Positions 23,043-35,006 of a stretch of DNA of 64,000 nt are shown here, piece after piece. This DNA is from Pestalotiopsis fici W106-1. Lineage: Eukaryota > Ascomycota > Sordariomycetes > Amphisphaeriales > Sporocadaceae. The notes under the pieces are model-generated. The model was given only the letters and a program-made list of their open reading frames with translations, ran no database searches and was not told where the DNA came from. The stretch covers positions 1,542,834 through 1,606,833 of the forward strand of contig NW_006917101.1 in NCBI RefSeq assembly GCF_000516985.1. Direction: 5' to 3'. Each line of letters opens with the position of its first letter. Position 1 is the first letter of the stretch. The position numbers were made by a program, and so were the translations under genes.

Positions 23043-24832
23043 ATGTCTACAAATGAATCCAGTTCCCAAGGCCAAGGTCAGTGGCAGCCGGCAGGCATAG
23101 ATGTCTTACAGCCGAATTCCGAAGGTTTTGGAGCTGCAACTACGCGATGGAATGCTTACGGCGCCCCGGTTTTTGCCAAGGCTACCGTTCCAGGTAGTGC
23201 TGCTGAGGTGGCAGAAATTGTAAGCCATAACGTCTAGAAAAGATTTCCTCGGTGACCATAAGTGTCAGCAAGGTCACATGACGTGCTGCTCATCACGAGA
23301 ACAGGTCAAAGCTGCCAGAGCTTCGGAAATTCCATTCCTTGCTATGGGTGGGCGCCATGGCTATGGCCATACATTCAGCCAACTACAGGGCGGACTGGCT
23401 ATCGATCTACGTCATCTGAACAGCGTCGCAATTGACAAGACTCAAGAGACCGTGACCATTGGAGGCGGGGCAAAGATACGCGATGTCATCAATCCTGTGG
23501 CAGATGCAGGATTTCAGATCGGTAGGATATCGAGCCGTGTTCTGGCAAAATGCGAGAAATATTAACCTATATTCAATTAGCTTCGGGCGCCTGTAATGGA
23601 GCAGGCTATGTCGGAACTACTCTTGGTGCCGGCATCGGATTTCTGCAGGGGACCTTTGGTCTAGCTCTGGATGCCCTCGTCTCCGCGGACCTAGTTACCG
23701 CAAGCGGAGAGCAGATCGTTGTGTCGGAAAGTTCAAACCAGGATTTGTTTTGGGCTATTCGGGCGCCGGAGCAAACTTTGGCATCGTAACGTCTGCGACC
23801 TACAAGCTCTCCAAGCAGATCAACGGGGGCCAGGTATTCTACGCCGAGCTAGTATACTCGGCAGAGCAGCAATCGGCGTACTTTGAGATGATGGAGGCAT
23901 ATCAAGACCAACGGCCAGCACAGCTTGGGTGTTCCAGCTGCATATTTTGGAACCCAGCGACAAATTCAGTGAGCTCCCCACATTTCATATCAAAGTTTCT
24001 TCGTGCTATATCCGTACTCAATGACTGGGTTGCTAACAATCAACCCACAAGACCTGCGTCCTATCCACGTTCATATACGTGGGCACTGAGGAAGCGGCTC
24101 GAAGCGAGTTGCAGCCATTCTTCGATCTAAACCCCGTCATTGCTGCTGCCGAAGATATTCCCTTCCAGCGCGTTCCCAATGTCATCCTGACTGGCTTTGC
24201 TGAGGTTACTTGCAACACGACCGAGGGCATCCACAGTATCCACACTGTCAATGTCCGGAAATTCACAGCCGCCACCTTTAGCTCCGTATTCACACAGTTT
24301 GATGCCTTTTTGAAGCAATACGAGGATGCCAGGAGCGCCAACTCGGCAATTGTTATCGACAATTTCGGAACTGCCGGTCCAACCTCGATATCAGACGATT
24401 CCACAGCATATCCTTGGAGGGACGCGGCATGTAATGTGTAAGTCCCCAGGCCCCCCAGCATTTCTCTGTGCAATACCCTTATATTCTGCCTGTGGGCGAC
24501 AAGTCCAACATTCCTCCATTTGGTTGGAACAGGATTGAGTGGCGCTGACCAGTGGATATCATAGCATGTTGCAAATGCGTTGGACCGGTTTGGATAATCC
24601 GCTTGGTGAGACGGCAAACACCCTTGCCAAGAAACTGCGTGACGAGTTGGCTGCGAAGTCGGGCTATGATGGTCTATCTGCATATGTCAATTATGCCTGG
24701 GGTGACGAGACTCTTGAGCAAATCTATCGCAAAGACAAGCTGGAGCGTTTGGTGGCACTCAAAAAGCAATGGGACCCAGCCAACGTCTTTGGGTACTCCA
24801 ATGGCATCCCCCCAAACTACAAGACGCAATAG
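23043..24832 (+). pseudogene. FAD-linked oxidoreductase (BBE type) 2, one-base frameshift
   Basis: Five exons can be joined: 23043-23219, 23305-23521, 23581-23968, 24052-24437 and 24565-24832; all splice junctions are in phase. The PCMH FAD domain shows GGRHGYGHTF (His is the likely flavin link), GGGAKIRDV and GAGYVGTTLGAG; the BBE tail has KKQWDPANVF. Inside exon 3, DLFWAIR and GAGANFGIV are in different frames: one G is missing from the run at 23761-23763. Corrected length would be about 478 residues. No signal peptide is evident, unlike the BBE protein at 4844-6552. Everything else is intact, so this is either a very young pseudogene or a base-calling error. Confidence 0.85.
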
Positions 24833-24932
24833 CTCGGTAGCTCTCGGAGTTGGTTTTGCATCGCAAAATATCTTTACCATGAGATAAGCTCGCCATACTT
24901 GGCAAATATTCTTCTGGGGGGTACCTAGTAAT

Positions 24933-25508
24933 CTATTCTGTATTCAGCTTGGTATAAGCCTTGGGATTGTAAAACACGCCAGGTGCGTATTGCGGCAGTG
25001 TCGCAAACTCGCAGCGAAGCCAGCCTCTGAGCAGAATGACGGCTTCCTTCTTGGCCTGCTCTGCATCGCATCGTCCTATCGCCTTGTTCCCTTCCCATGT
25101 GATGCTTTCGATCTTTGCACTCCCGCCATCGTGGTCGTCTGATGCTGGAACAAGATGGATTATCCAGCACTCCTCTCGACACCAGGTCCGAATAATGTGG
25201 ATCGACGTGTTGCCATTCTTGTCCGGGTCCTCGACGAGAAAGTCCCATTTGTGGTCCATGCTTTGAGACTTGAAACCAGTCTTGAGCTTTGCCACATCTG
25301 CATTGCTGACAAGCAGACCCCAAGGTGCTGTGAGAGCCTTCTTCATGGGCCTTTTCGAGTAAAATTTAGGCTTGTACGTCGGCACAAGCCAATTATCCAA
25401 CTCCTCATCGTCTATCTCGCTGTCCGCATCGTCCGCGACTGATGCATCATCTCCCCTTGAAGGCGCGGACGCAGGTTGCTCTTGTTCCGCACTGCTGTGT
25501 GAGGTCAT
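24933..25508 (-). CDS. Conserved-looking hypothetical protein, acidic N-terminus
   Basis: Intronless, 191 residues from the ATG at 25508 (an upstream non-ATG extension is discarded). Residues 1-45 are Ser/Asp/Glu-rich and probably disordered (DADSEIDDEELDNW). The rest looks folded: PWGLLVSNADVAKLK, KWDFLVEDPDKNG, IHIIRTWCREECWIIHL, then a helix with AKKEAVILLRGWL. No signal peptide or membrane segment. The balanced hydrophobic pattern argues for a real gene, but I do not recognise the family. It is convergent with FAD oxidase 2, about 100 bp between stops. Confidence 0.65.
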   Translation of the reverse strand: MTSHSSAEQEQPASAPSRGDDASVADDADSEIDDEELDNWLVPTYKPKFYSKRPMKKALTAPWGLLVSNADVAKLKTGFKSQSMDHKWDFLVEDPDKNGNTSIHIIRTWCREECWIIHLVPASDDHDGGSAKIESITWEGNKAIGRCDAEQAKKEAVILLRGWLRCEFATLPQYAPGVFYNPKAYTKLNTE

Positions 25509-27004
25509 TCTGCAATTGGTTTCACAGATTGATGGTAATGAAAACACGGAGTTTGATGACTGTGCGGTTTGTCCACTCCTTTTGCTAGACGGTCACGGAT
25601 GGCATTTGGTGGTGAATAGTGGGTACGTCGATTGACTGAGGTGGGTGGTTGAGGAGTTGTTTGAGTCGAAGTTGTGTTTGGAGAAGAAAGTTGAAGCCCG
25701 TCACTGGATTGGCGATGTTTGGAATATATAGAGGCCCATTGGCAGTCGTGATATGAAGGGTGACAAGAAAGCAAATGTCTGCCTGATAATCATAACATCA
25801 AATTGGCTAGGCAGTAATTTGTGGCTTAATCACAATATTACAGGCTAAGACGTCGAGTGCTGGCTGTTGTGAATAGGCCAATAGTTATGAGGCAGAAGAC
25901 ACAGGTGGCGCAGCTGTACAATCTCCAGTGTATCTGTGGCTTCAGTGGGCTGTTATTCGCTTTTTGATAGGTGGGCAGTGCCTAGAACAGTGTACGCACT
26001 TTAGCTTAGGTCCCTCCCTATGATTTACCGAGTACATGATGCGAACCACAATCTTATTGCCAACCTGGTCGCAAACATGATATTATCATGATAGCAAAAC
26101 AGTACGCACGCTCAGTTCTGTGCCACTCCAAGACACGTCGGCCCACAATGTTCCTTTCTTGTTCATTTCAGCGAACTGATTCTCCGCGGCTTGCTCATGC
26201 CACCACAACCATGAGGTTTGGTTACTTGAAACGGCGAATCCCATGCACTTGAGTCAATTCTGAAGCCCTACAATGCATTTGGTCATGATGTTTGAGTGCC
26301 ATGCAGAAAGTCCTCAACTGAGCCGAAGCATGCTGCGTTTGGTTCTCTTGTATCAGATTTATTGGAAGTCGTCCAGGCTGTAGTTGCAAAGCGATCTTCA
26401 ATAACTTCTCAAGCATGTATGTTAGCGGTAGCCACAGCCAATCAGATTCCCGAGATTTCGGTCTCTTACCCAGCAGAATCCTATGAACGGGCATAACGGT
26501 TATGCCCAGCTCCAAGTCACCTGGCATCTCGGCGATTGAGGACAACCGAGTTGAACCACGTGACGAGCACAGCACATTCTTGGCTGATTCTGGTTAAATT
26601 GAGCATTGCAAAGGCATAATTTGTTTCAGAATCAGAATGCCTGGAGTGTGGGGGAAAAAAATAGAAAGAAGTGGAGCGCCTCGGCATTTATTGTGTATAT
26701 TCGGCCATACAACCTCTGCTTGATATGAACAACTCAACCAATACAACAACTACTGCACTACATCTACCACGGCTTTTAATTGATTGGAGTTATGGTTTAC
26801 TTGAAGCCGCAAAGGTCTTCATTACAATAGCGCGGAGAAAATATTGGAGGAACTGCCCTCAATGATGTTCATCCAAGGCGACGCTTACCACTTCCTCACG
26901 GTAGTGAGTCGGTGATCTGTGGCTGCCCTCACTACCGATGTACGCTGGTTGAAGTCCAAATAAATCACAATATTAACGTACATTAAATTGACCAAACTTC
27001 GCAG
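25509..27004. other. Intergenic / 5' flank of P450 pseudogene
   Basis: Promoter of the acidic hypothetical protein, then AT-rich sequence. A plus-strand frame from an ATG at 26725 with a hydrophobic patch (SYGLLEAAKVFITIA) could be a relic of the P450 membrane anchor, but no clean join to 27005 can be shown. Confidence 0.4.
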
Positions 27005-28764
27005 GTTGCCATATATATTACTTATCAGACTTTTCTACATCCTCTGAGCAAGTATCCAGGCCCGTTCATTGCAAAGTTGTCCAGCGCATACAATGGCTTC
27101 TTTGCATACAAAAAATCTCTACATCTTGTAAATTGGCATAATCAGTTGAAGTACGTTGGGTTTTCTCTAATAAGCAGTCGCAGTAATCAAAAAAAAAAAA
27201 AAGAAAGAAAGAAATTCTAACTATGTCTTGTTCATTATCAGGTCCGGTGGTCCGACAGGGTCCCAACAAGCTGGTGTTTAGTTCTATTGCTGCTCTAAGA
27301 GGTAAAGCGAACACTGCCAAGTCTTGTTACAACTAGGAGGATGCTGAGTCGTCAACTATCAGACATTTACAAAAATGAACGAGTCACCAAACCAAAAGAC
27401 TACCTGGCTCTGGGGCCAAATCTGATTAGCTTTACCGTCATCACCGCCACGCATTGACACCTTTACCGGAAACGTCGGCAGCTCATTGGTCAGGTTCTTT
27501 CTCATCGCTCCTTGAGAACATTTGAACCTACCATGCTGGAACAGATTGATCTGTATCTACTCAAAGTACTTCGCTGCCTCTCGAACCTCGACGCCAGTTG
27601 AAATGACCAAGTACGCGAGACAACTGGGGTTTAACATTGCAGGTCTTTTGGGTTTCGGCTATGATCTAGGTCTTCAAACCGAGAAGACTAATCGGTCCAT
27701 GCTCACAATGCTGGACGCGGGAACTGCATGGAGCAATATGTCTCTACAGTACCCCAGCCTTCCAGGATTCAGAGCAGCCTTGATCTTGATCAAGACCTTT
27801 CGCAAGTTCCACTGGCCGTATCTTGCCATTATTGAAAAGATGATTCGCCTCCGCACGGGCATGGCAAAAGGTGCCAAGCATGATCTCTATTCAGTCGTGG
27901 CAAATAGTTTCAACGATCAATCCGACAGCGGCATCAGGGATAGCAAGCTCTGGGGCTGAGGCTAATCTTTTTCTTACTGCAGGCAAGTCGAAATCACAAA
28001 GCCCGCAAAGACTTCAGCTCCGCGGTGAAATGCTAACGTACTGTGCACAGCTGGCGACACGACAAAGACTCGAAAAGCGCCACGTTCTTCTACTTGACAC
28101 GCAATCCGGACTGTTACAAGAAGCTCGCTGACGAGATTCGTACCCGATTGACAGATGTGAGCGAGATGACCGGCGCAGCACTTTCAAGCTGCCAGTATCT
28201 TCGCGCCTGTATAGATGAATCGACGCGCATTTCCCCGCCGGCTTCCGGGACACTGTGGCGTGAACTCAGCGCCGACAGCGGTGATTGGCCGTTCATTGTG
28301 AACGGGCACGTGATTCCTCCGGGCACCATGGTGGGTGTCAACACGTACACGCTTCACCATAGGGAATAATATTTTCCGGACCCATTCGCATTCCGGCCTG
28401 AACGATGGCTCGACGATACGACGGCTCCCGAGGTGAAGAAGATTATGAGAAAAGTTTTTGTACCATTCTCCATTGGTTCGAGAGCTTGCGCCGGCAAGAC
28501 CATGGCCTACATGGAGATTGGATTGACTATCGCAAAGACGCTGTAGTATTTTGATTTCGAGGCCGCGCCGGGCAAACTTGGTCAAATTGGAGCCGGTAAT
28601 TCGGCCTTAGACACTGGAAGACAGCGACCAGAGGAGTTTCAGATATACGACGTGTTGTCGGCGATCCACGAGGGCCCATACCTGGTATTTAAGCCTCGTA
28701 AAGGAGACTTTTGCAAAGACTTGGAGATGATGCAGGCATGCCAGGCTGAGAGCCGTCATGTTTA
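27005..28764 (+). pseudogene. Decayed cytochrome P450
   Basis: P450 landmarks occur in order: HPLSKYPGPF (27035 on), GPVVRQGPNKLVFSS (27243 on, after an intron with a poly-A stretch), YLALGPNLISF, RRQLIGQVLSHRSLRTFEP, ARQLGFNIAGLLGFGYDLG, the K-helix with ESTR (28217), PERW in FAFRPERWL, and the heme loop FSIGSRACAG (28470 on) with the Cys ligand. Lesions: TGA at 27455-27457, a frame change around 27580, loss of a readable I-helix between 27957 and 28090, TAA at 28367-28369, and TAG at 28544-28546. The family resembles fungal CYPs of secondary metabolism such as isotrichodermin C-15 hydroxylase-like enzymes. It cannot make a functional enzyme. Confidence 0.85.
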
Positions 28765-28892
28765 GGAACATCACTGGTTATAGGTATACAAAAGTTTGAA
28801 ATAAAGTTGTCTCGAGACTAGATCACGCGTACCTCTTTTGCTATAGACAATCCTCATGAGGCTTTGAAATTATTCTAATCGCTGTTCAGTTA

Positions 28893-29981
28893 TTAGTCCT
28901 CCTTCGTACCAATCTTTACCTTCCCGTTATTTGCAGGTTTTCCGGGCTCTCTGTCCTCTTGAGACATGCGAAGCTACAGCCGCCAGTCGGTTAGTATAGT
29001 AGGAGCACGAGAGCGCTGAACCGATTCGACTTACATATACTTCCGGACCTAGCACATGAAGAGCGAGTGATATCCATGCGCTCATTGGATAACCAAGATT
29101 GAATGCAGAAACAAGTTGCATCAGATCTGTTTTAGCATTCATGAGGTTGGCGTCAACGACTACATGCTGATCGAGCTTCTCGCCCGTATAGAATGGAGCG
29201 CAACCTGGATACCGGCTCAGTGTGTTGTTTCGACCGTAGAGGACATGATCAATCTTGTCGCACGGCTGCGCTATGTAATAACCTCCAGCCATGGATATCA
29301 GAATTGCAGAAAGGACCATGACAATGCGCACCGTGATGATACCACCAGCCTGAAAGTTGCTGTCAGCGATGAATTCTCTGGGCCTACATGTTCCATCCTT
29401 TTCGGGCAAGAAAGGAAAAGATACAAAATGGTGACACATGATTTACACATGTTGCTAATACGTACATAACACCATGACCGTAGCATCCAAGCCCGGTGAT
29501 CTTGGACTCGATGCTGCTTAATACTCTGATAGCCCTTGATACTGCTCATAACAAATAGACCAACAAGTGTGATGTTGGCCAATTGCGCAGCTGGGTCGCC
29601 CCCAAATGCACGTCTAATATTCGGAATGACAGCTACAGCTCCCACGATTCCAAGAGCCAAGCAGACACGGCCATTGACTCGATGTACTCCCAGGCCCCTG
29701 CGCCGGATCGAGGGTACAAATTGTGCCCAAACCAAAATGCTAGCGGGAATGACGCAGTACAAATGCACCAACATGCCAATTTCCTCTAAGCTTGTTCGAA
29801 GAAAATAAAAACATTCTCCGGGCAATGCATTCTTCTTTTCACGATTGCAAAAGGTGCCATAAAAGTCGAGATATTTGAGGCGCGTGATGGCAAATAGAAA
29901 GAGGGTACCGCCAAAGACTAGCCAGCATATCGCGCGGCCGTTGCTGCTAAAGCCCAGGCGTGTGGATATGGTCGACAGCAT
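28893..29981 (-). CDS. Multi-pass membrane protein, DUF2306-like
   Basis: Three exons, 29981-29466, 29349-29035 and 28973-28893, give 303 residues with in-phase joins (donors GTACGT and GTAAGT). Hydrophobic helices include WLVFGGTLFLFAI, VHLYCVIPASILVWAQF, ALGIVGAVAVI, ITLVGLFVMSSI, TVRIVMVLSAILIS and SAWISLALHVL. The signature HRVNGRV and HRVQDHRAWMLRSWCY matches DUF2306 membrane proteins, whose histidines suggest heme or metal binding; function unknown. The C-terminus is basic. The last exon was chosen over reading through because the donor is consensus and gives a hydrophilic tail ending GTKED. It is convergent with the P450 relic, about 130 bp apart. Confidence 0.8.
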
Positions 29982-31547
29982 GATGGACGGCCGATGTGCT
30001 GCTAGCTTGGGGGAAAGAAGAAGAAAAAAGGCCACGCGCCAATCAATGCTATGCAATGTGATCCAAAAGAGCTGGCTGATAAGAGTAAAGATAATTATCC
30101 GGTTTAGGGTGCAAAGGGGCAGATTTCTAATCGTCCCAGCCACCCTTCGGTGTGTACGTTGACTGCACTGGCATAATTGGGTTGAGATTGGATAACCATG
30201 TAGGATGTTACCTCTGAGCTCGAGGGTCGATAGGGAGAGCTTTGAAGAATGAGACACATGGTGATTGAAAGGGAGACACCTGCTCATGCAATCAATACCT
30301 TGGCGGTTATTAGGCGTTATGGTGCACCCTGTCTTTTTCTGCGACCTTGTGCGGACTTGAGCAAATCATGTCCAGTCAGCGGCCTGGGTACAAAGAAGAC
30401 CGTGGGCCCTGCTACCGGGTAGTGGAGCTCGGTGGAAGTTAGCGCGGACCCCTGTGGTTCCATGCTGTGGTCTCAGTAACTGAGAGTGTCGACAGCCGCC
30501 TATGCAGTTTTTTGCAGTGGATCGAGTTCCCTATGACCGCCTAACGATTCCGCAGCCAACAAATACAAAGTATATCTATTATAATCGCTTGAACATCTTG
30601 AACATCTTTGAATCACTGTTCCCTTTTCTTTTGAGCGAAACTTGATTCCAACCCAATATATTCTCATCATTCATTAGTGTCCACACCTCCGAGTACTGTC
30701 GGAATATTCGAAAGGTCGGTCAAGCTGATGGTAGCATAGCGATCAGGTCAAGGTGCGAGCCACGGTGGTTTGGTCCGCGTGCCGCTTTCGACGAATCATT
30801 TGAAGCTTGGTTAAGCGGGCTCTGAGAGTATAGGCAAGTTTTAGTCAGTGGTGATTGCGCTAGATGGTTGTCGCATTTCGAGAACTTGTGAGAATTTCAG
30901 TTATATGGTAGCGCAGCTGATTGGCGATGATGCATTGCTAGAGAATCGCCTTCAAATTCCATTTTTGGGCCATGATTTTAAAATTGGGGGTGGTTTATGA
31001 ATAATAACCTAAGACAATTTGCTCCAGTTAAGCGGCCTTTTAGCTCGTTGAATTGCCTCCCGTTAAGCTTAATTTTGACAGTGACCTAAGCTTACAACTA
31101 TGCTCGTCCCGCATAGGGCAACATGTCGTATGCACCATCATCGGGTTGTCAGGGCACCAGTTGCCAATAATTTCAATCAATTGGATCTGGAAAAGCTCAG
31201 CTCAGTCAGACTGGCCCCCAATCAGTCCTGTTGAACTCACGATGTGGAGAACTCTGCCGGGTACATACGACGAACCTTGTCTAGCCCATAGGGGGCGCTG
31301 AGCCTGCCCTACTGCTGTACTGGTGTAAGCATGATATGAGAGTGAAATCCTAGCAGCTGCTGACAAGCTGTAAATAAAATCTCTACTCCACCTTGCGAAC
31401 AAAATTGTCTGCAGCCTGACTTTATCTTTTCACACAATGGTAGAGTCAAAATAGCTGCAGCCTACCGGAGTTCGTGCTACCAGTGCATATACTTGACAAT
31501 GTCCGAGGTGGCAGCTCTACGTGACTACCAATTTGTCTGTTTCTAAG
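29982..31547. other. Intergenic, divergent promoters
   Basis: About 1.57 kb between two divergently transcribed genes (DUF2306 leftward, SGNH protein rightward). No coding sequence recognised. Confidence 0.5.
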
Positions 31548-34500
31548 ATGAATTCTATTACCGTGCGCTACTCTCCACTGCACCCCCTTTCTTGGTTTCG
31601 TCGCTTTAGGCCATGGGAGGTGGTGCGCAAAAGAGAAGTGGCTCTTGTGGGCATCCTGGGGCTTTTGGGAATTGGCTGTACGTTCCACCAGAGAGCTTAT
31701 TGCTTGAACCCTTTACTCGGACCAAACAGACACGGACTGACATTTTCTTCAGTGGGAAAGTCTGTCAGCTCATATACTCGGGAGAGCACTCAGACCGCCA
31801 GTCAGTCGGGCGATGTGGACGTATACTCGTCGCATTGGACTGCCCTGGGCGACTCGTACTCGGCTGGACCCGGGGCAGGCGACGACTATGACAATTTCGA
31901 GTATGGAGGGGAGCCTTGTTATCGCAGCAAAGGTGCCTACGGGTCACAGCTTGATGCCTTGGACATCGACGCCGCAGGGCATTTTCAGTTCCTATCGTGC
32001 ACTGGCCACAAAACCACCAACGTGACAAAATATCAGCAGCCTGACATTCTCTGGGGAGACTTGGAGTCAGACATGCGTGTGACCTTGTCAGTAGGCATTA
32101 GCGACCTTTTCTTCTCGGAATATGTCAAGGCTTGTTTAATCGGCTTTGGTTGGATGAACTGCTCCGAGACCCTCGACAAGATTGATAACTTGATTGACAA
32201 CAGCGATGGGCAAAATACCTTTAGAGACGGCCTTTATTCAGTTTGGAAAGGAATTGTTAATGAAGACTGGAGCAGCAACCCTTATAGGAAACGGCATGTT
32301 CCTTCGATTCTACATACTCTATATCCAACAATGTTCAACTCGTCAACCGATCATTGCAACGACGAAGGACTATTTGATTTCAGTGCCAAGTTCACGCATG
32401 AGCTGCGAAATCAAACAAACGATTTGGTGACAAGAGCCAATGACATGATTGGCATACATGCAGAGACATTCATGAGAGATAACTGGGAATGGACTGGCAG
32501 CATTGACATTCTCGATTACAACAACGAATTTGATGGCCACCGATTATGCGAGGAGTTTGTGACGGAAGAGGGCGCAGGTTTTGACAACGACGAAGTCTGG
32601 TTCCTCGACATGCTGGGATCAGACACCTCGGGAGCGGGTGATGAGACTGTTGACATTGACACCTGCGATCCAGACTCGGGTGATCTCGGCGAGGCTATCA
32701 GCTGCGAGGTGGCCAGGTACAAGGCACAATATCCGGGTGAAGACTTTGATGGGTTGGAAAACACTCCCAAGAAACAGATTGCCAAAGCATTTCATCCAAA
32801 TAGCGCCGGATTCCAGGTGGTAAGAGATCGAATCAATGAGGTCTGGCTCAAAACTCGCCCGCAGCTCCGCGTCCTGCCCCTGGGCGACTCCATAACGAAT
32901 GGATTTCAGAGCACCAATGGAGCAGGATACAGGGATACGTTCTATGATCTTGCCACCATGCATAACGAGTATACGGTGGACATGATCGGGTCTGTACAGG
33001 CGGGCGACATGTCCGACAATGATAATGAGGGCCACAGCGGCGCAACCATCTCAGAGATATCTGACTTTGCTGACCTTTCGCTCGGCCAACGCCCCAACGT
33101 GGTTCTCCTGCATGCCGGGACCAACGACATGGCCAGTGATGACTCGGCAAATGGCGCGATAGATCGCCTAGCCGACTTGATCGACAAGATCCTAGAGCAG
33201 TGTTCCGACGCCACTGTCCTTGTCGCCAGGATTGTGGCATCGTCCAACTCGGCGACGCAAGAACGCATCGACGCGTTCAACGCCGGGGTCGAGGCTGCTG
33301 TCGATTCGCGTGCCACTGCCGGCAAACATGTACACTCATTGCCGATGGACGACGCAGTGACTGCCGATTACCTTTTCGATGGTATACATCCGAATGATGA
33401 AGGGTACGCCAGGATGGGCACGCTCTGGTTCGGTGGTGTGAAGTATGCATTCAACAAGGGCTGGCTCGAGGATCCTGGTCAGTATTTCGATTTTCCTCGT
33501 CATGAGACGGCATCGAGACAAAGAACCAAAGCTGACATTTATTTACTCACTAGTGGCTGGCGATGCGCCAGCGGATTCAAATTCAACCTGTTCGACTGTG
33601 CCTACATGGCTCCCACAAGGCACTATCGCTTCCGGGGGCGGCCTCGGGGCTGGTCGAATCCCGGGGCGCAACTGCACAGGAACGGATACGTGCATTTGCA
33701 CGTATACGGATGATACAGAAGAAACAGTAGATAATTCTTCCGATGACGCGTGTAGCGCTCTTGATCGGGTTGATACCAGCGCTGTTATTATGGCTGATAT
33801 TGACGGTATGTCAACAAGGCACAGACTCACCCTCTCGTTTCCTGTGTAAAATGCAAACACCGGAACAGTCACTAATTGTAATCACCTTCAGGGGACGGTC
33901 GGGACGACTACTTGTACACTGACAAAAAGGGCAAAGTTACCATGTACTGGAATACCGGCCGCGCACCCGATGACGGCCCAAATGCAGGCAAGGTGCAATG
34001 GATGTCGATGGGAGTCATCGCCGACGGGGTTGGAGCCCGGGGAGATCAGATCCGCTTCGCCGATCTTGACGGAGATGGTCGTGCAGAATACATTTGGTAC
34101 ACTTTCTTCTCATATATCGTGGTAATCGACGATGGAGTCTTGCTAATAATTCTTCTTTCCAGGGTCAAGGATTCGGGCGCTGCAACGGTTTGGTGGAACA
34201 AGGGATTCAACGCAAGTGCCTCGACCAAGGTCATATGGGGCTCAGCCACAGGCGAAGAGGTTGCGACTGGCATCGGCGATGGCCAGGGTACGTAGCAAGA
34301 AACCGAGAAAGGGAAGGAAAGCAAGAGCTGACTCACTTATACAGGCGTGGTCTTTGCCGATATGAACGGAGATGGAAAAGCCGACTTTATCCATCTCGCT
34401 TCCAACGGCGCAGCGACTCTCTATATCAACCAGGGACGCCGGGATAGCGGCGGCTGGGGATGGTGGAACTGGGGCGAGATTGCGTCGGGCGTAGGCAGCA

Positions 34501-34808
34501 GCCGCGAAAATATTCGATTTGCCGACTTCAACGGCGACGGGCAGGATGACTATGTCGTTGTAGACCCAGAGAGTGGCGGGCTCGACGTCTGGTACAACCG
34601 GGGCACAAAGTCGGGTGACTGGGCCTCTGTATCGTCAATCGTTTGGTGGAATCCAGGCGAGCCCATCGCATCGGGGGTAAGCTATCTCCCAAATTGGTCA
34701 AACTCAATGATGGTCACGTTTGGGGACCTGAACAAGGACGGCAGAGACGACTATCTCTATGTTGGACTCACGGATGCAAGTATATACGCATTCATCAATG
34801 GATGCTGA
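31548..34808 (+). CDS. Secreted protein with two SGNH hydrolase domains and FG-GAP/VCBS repeats
   Basis: Five exons: 31548-33477, 33554-33805, 33892-34096, 34163-34287 and 34345-34808, giving 991 residues. The N-terminus has a short hydrophobic anchor or signal (ALVGILGLLGIGC, about 32-44). Domain 1 starts TALGDSYSAG (Ser103) and ends FHPNSAG (His near 415); the Asp usual three residues before that His is absent, as in SEST-like esterases that use a Ser-His dyad. Domain 2 is CE3/acetylxylan-esterase-like: LPLGDSITNG (Ser448), LLHAGTND and DGIHPND (Asp/His near 611-614). A Cys-rich linker follows, then five calcium-loop repeats (DIDGDGRDD, DLDGDGRAE, DMNGDGKAD, DFNGDGQDD, DLNKDGRDD), the FG-GAP/VCBS propeller type. 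Likely extracellular deacetylase/esterase acting on polysaccharide or lipid. Confidence 0.9.
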
Positions 34809-35006
34809 GCTCTTGAGTTATGGCGTGGTATGTTATGTGGCATAGAAGTTGGCAACTCAAGTCTATAATAGGACGAACAGTGTAAAGATTTGTTTCGATC
34901 CGAAATGGACGCATGCGATGGAGTTAAAGAACAACTTCTGGTTTCAGGAAAGACAGACTGCAACCAAGAGATAGATATCGTAAGATGAATTCTACATGAA
35001 ACAGAA

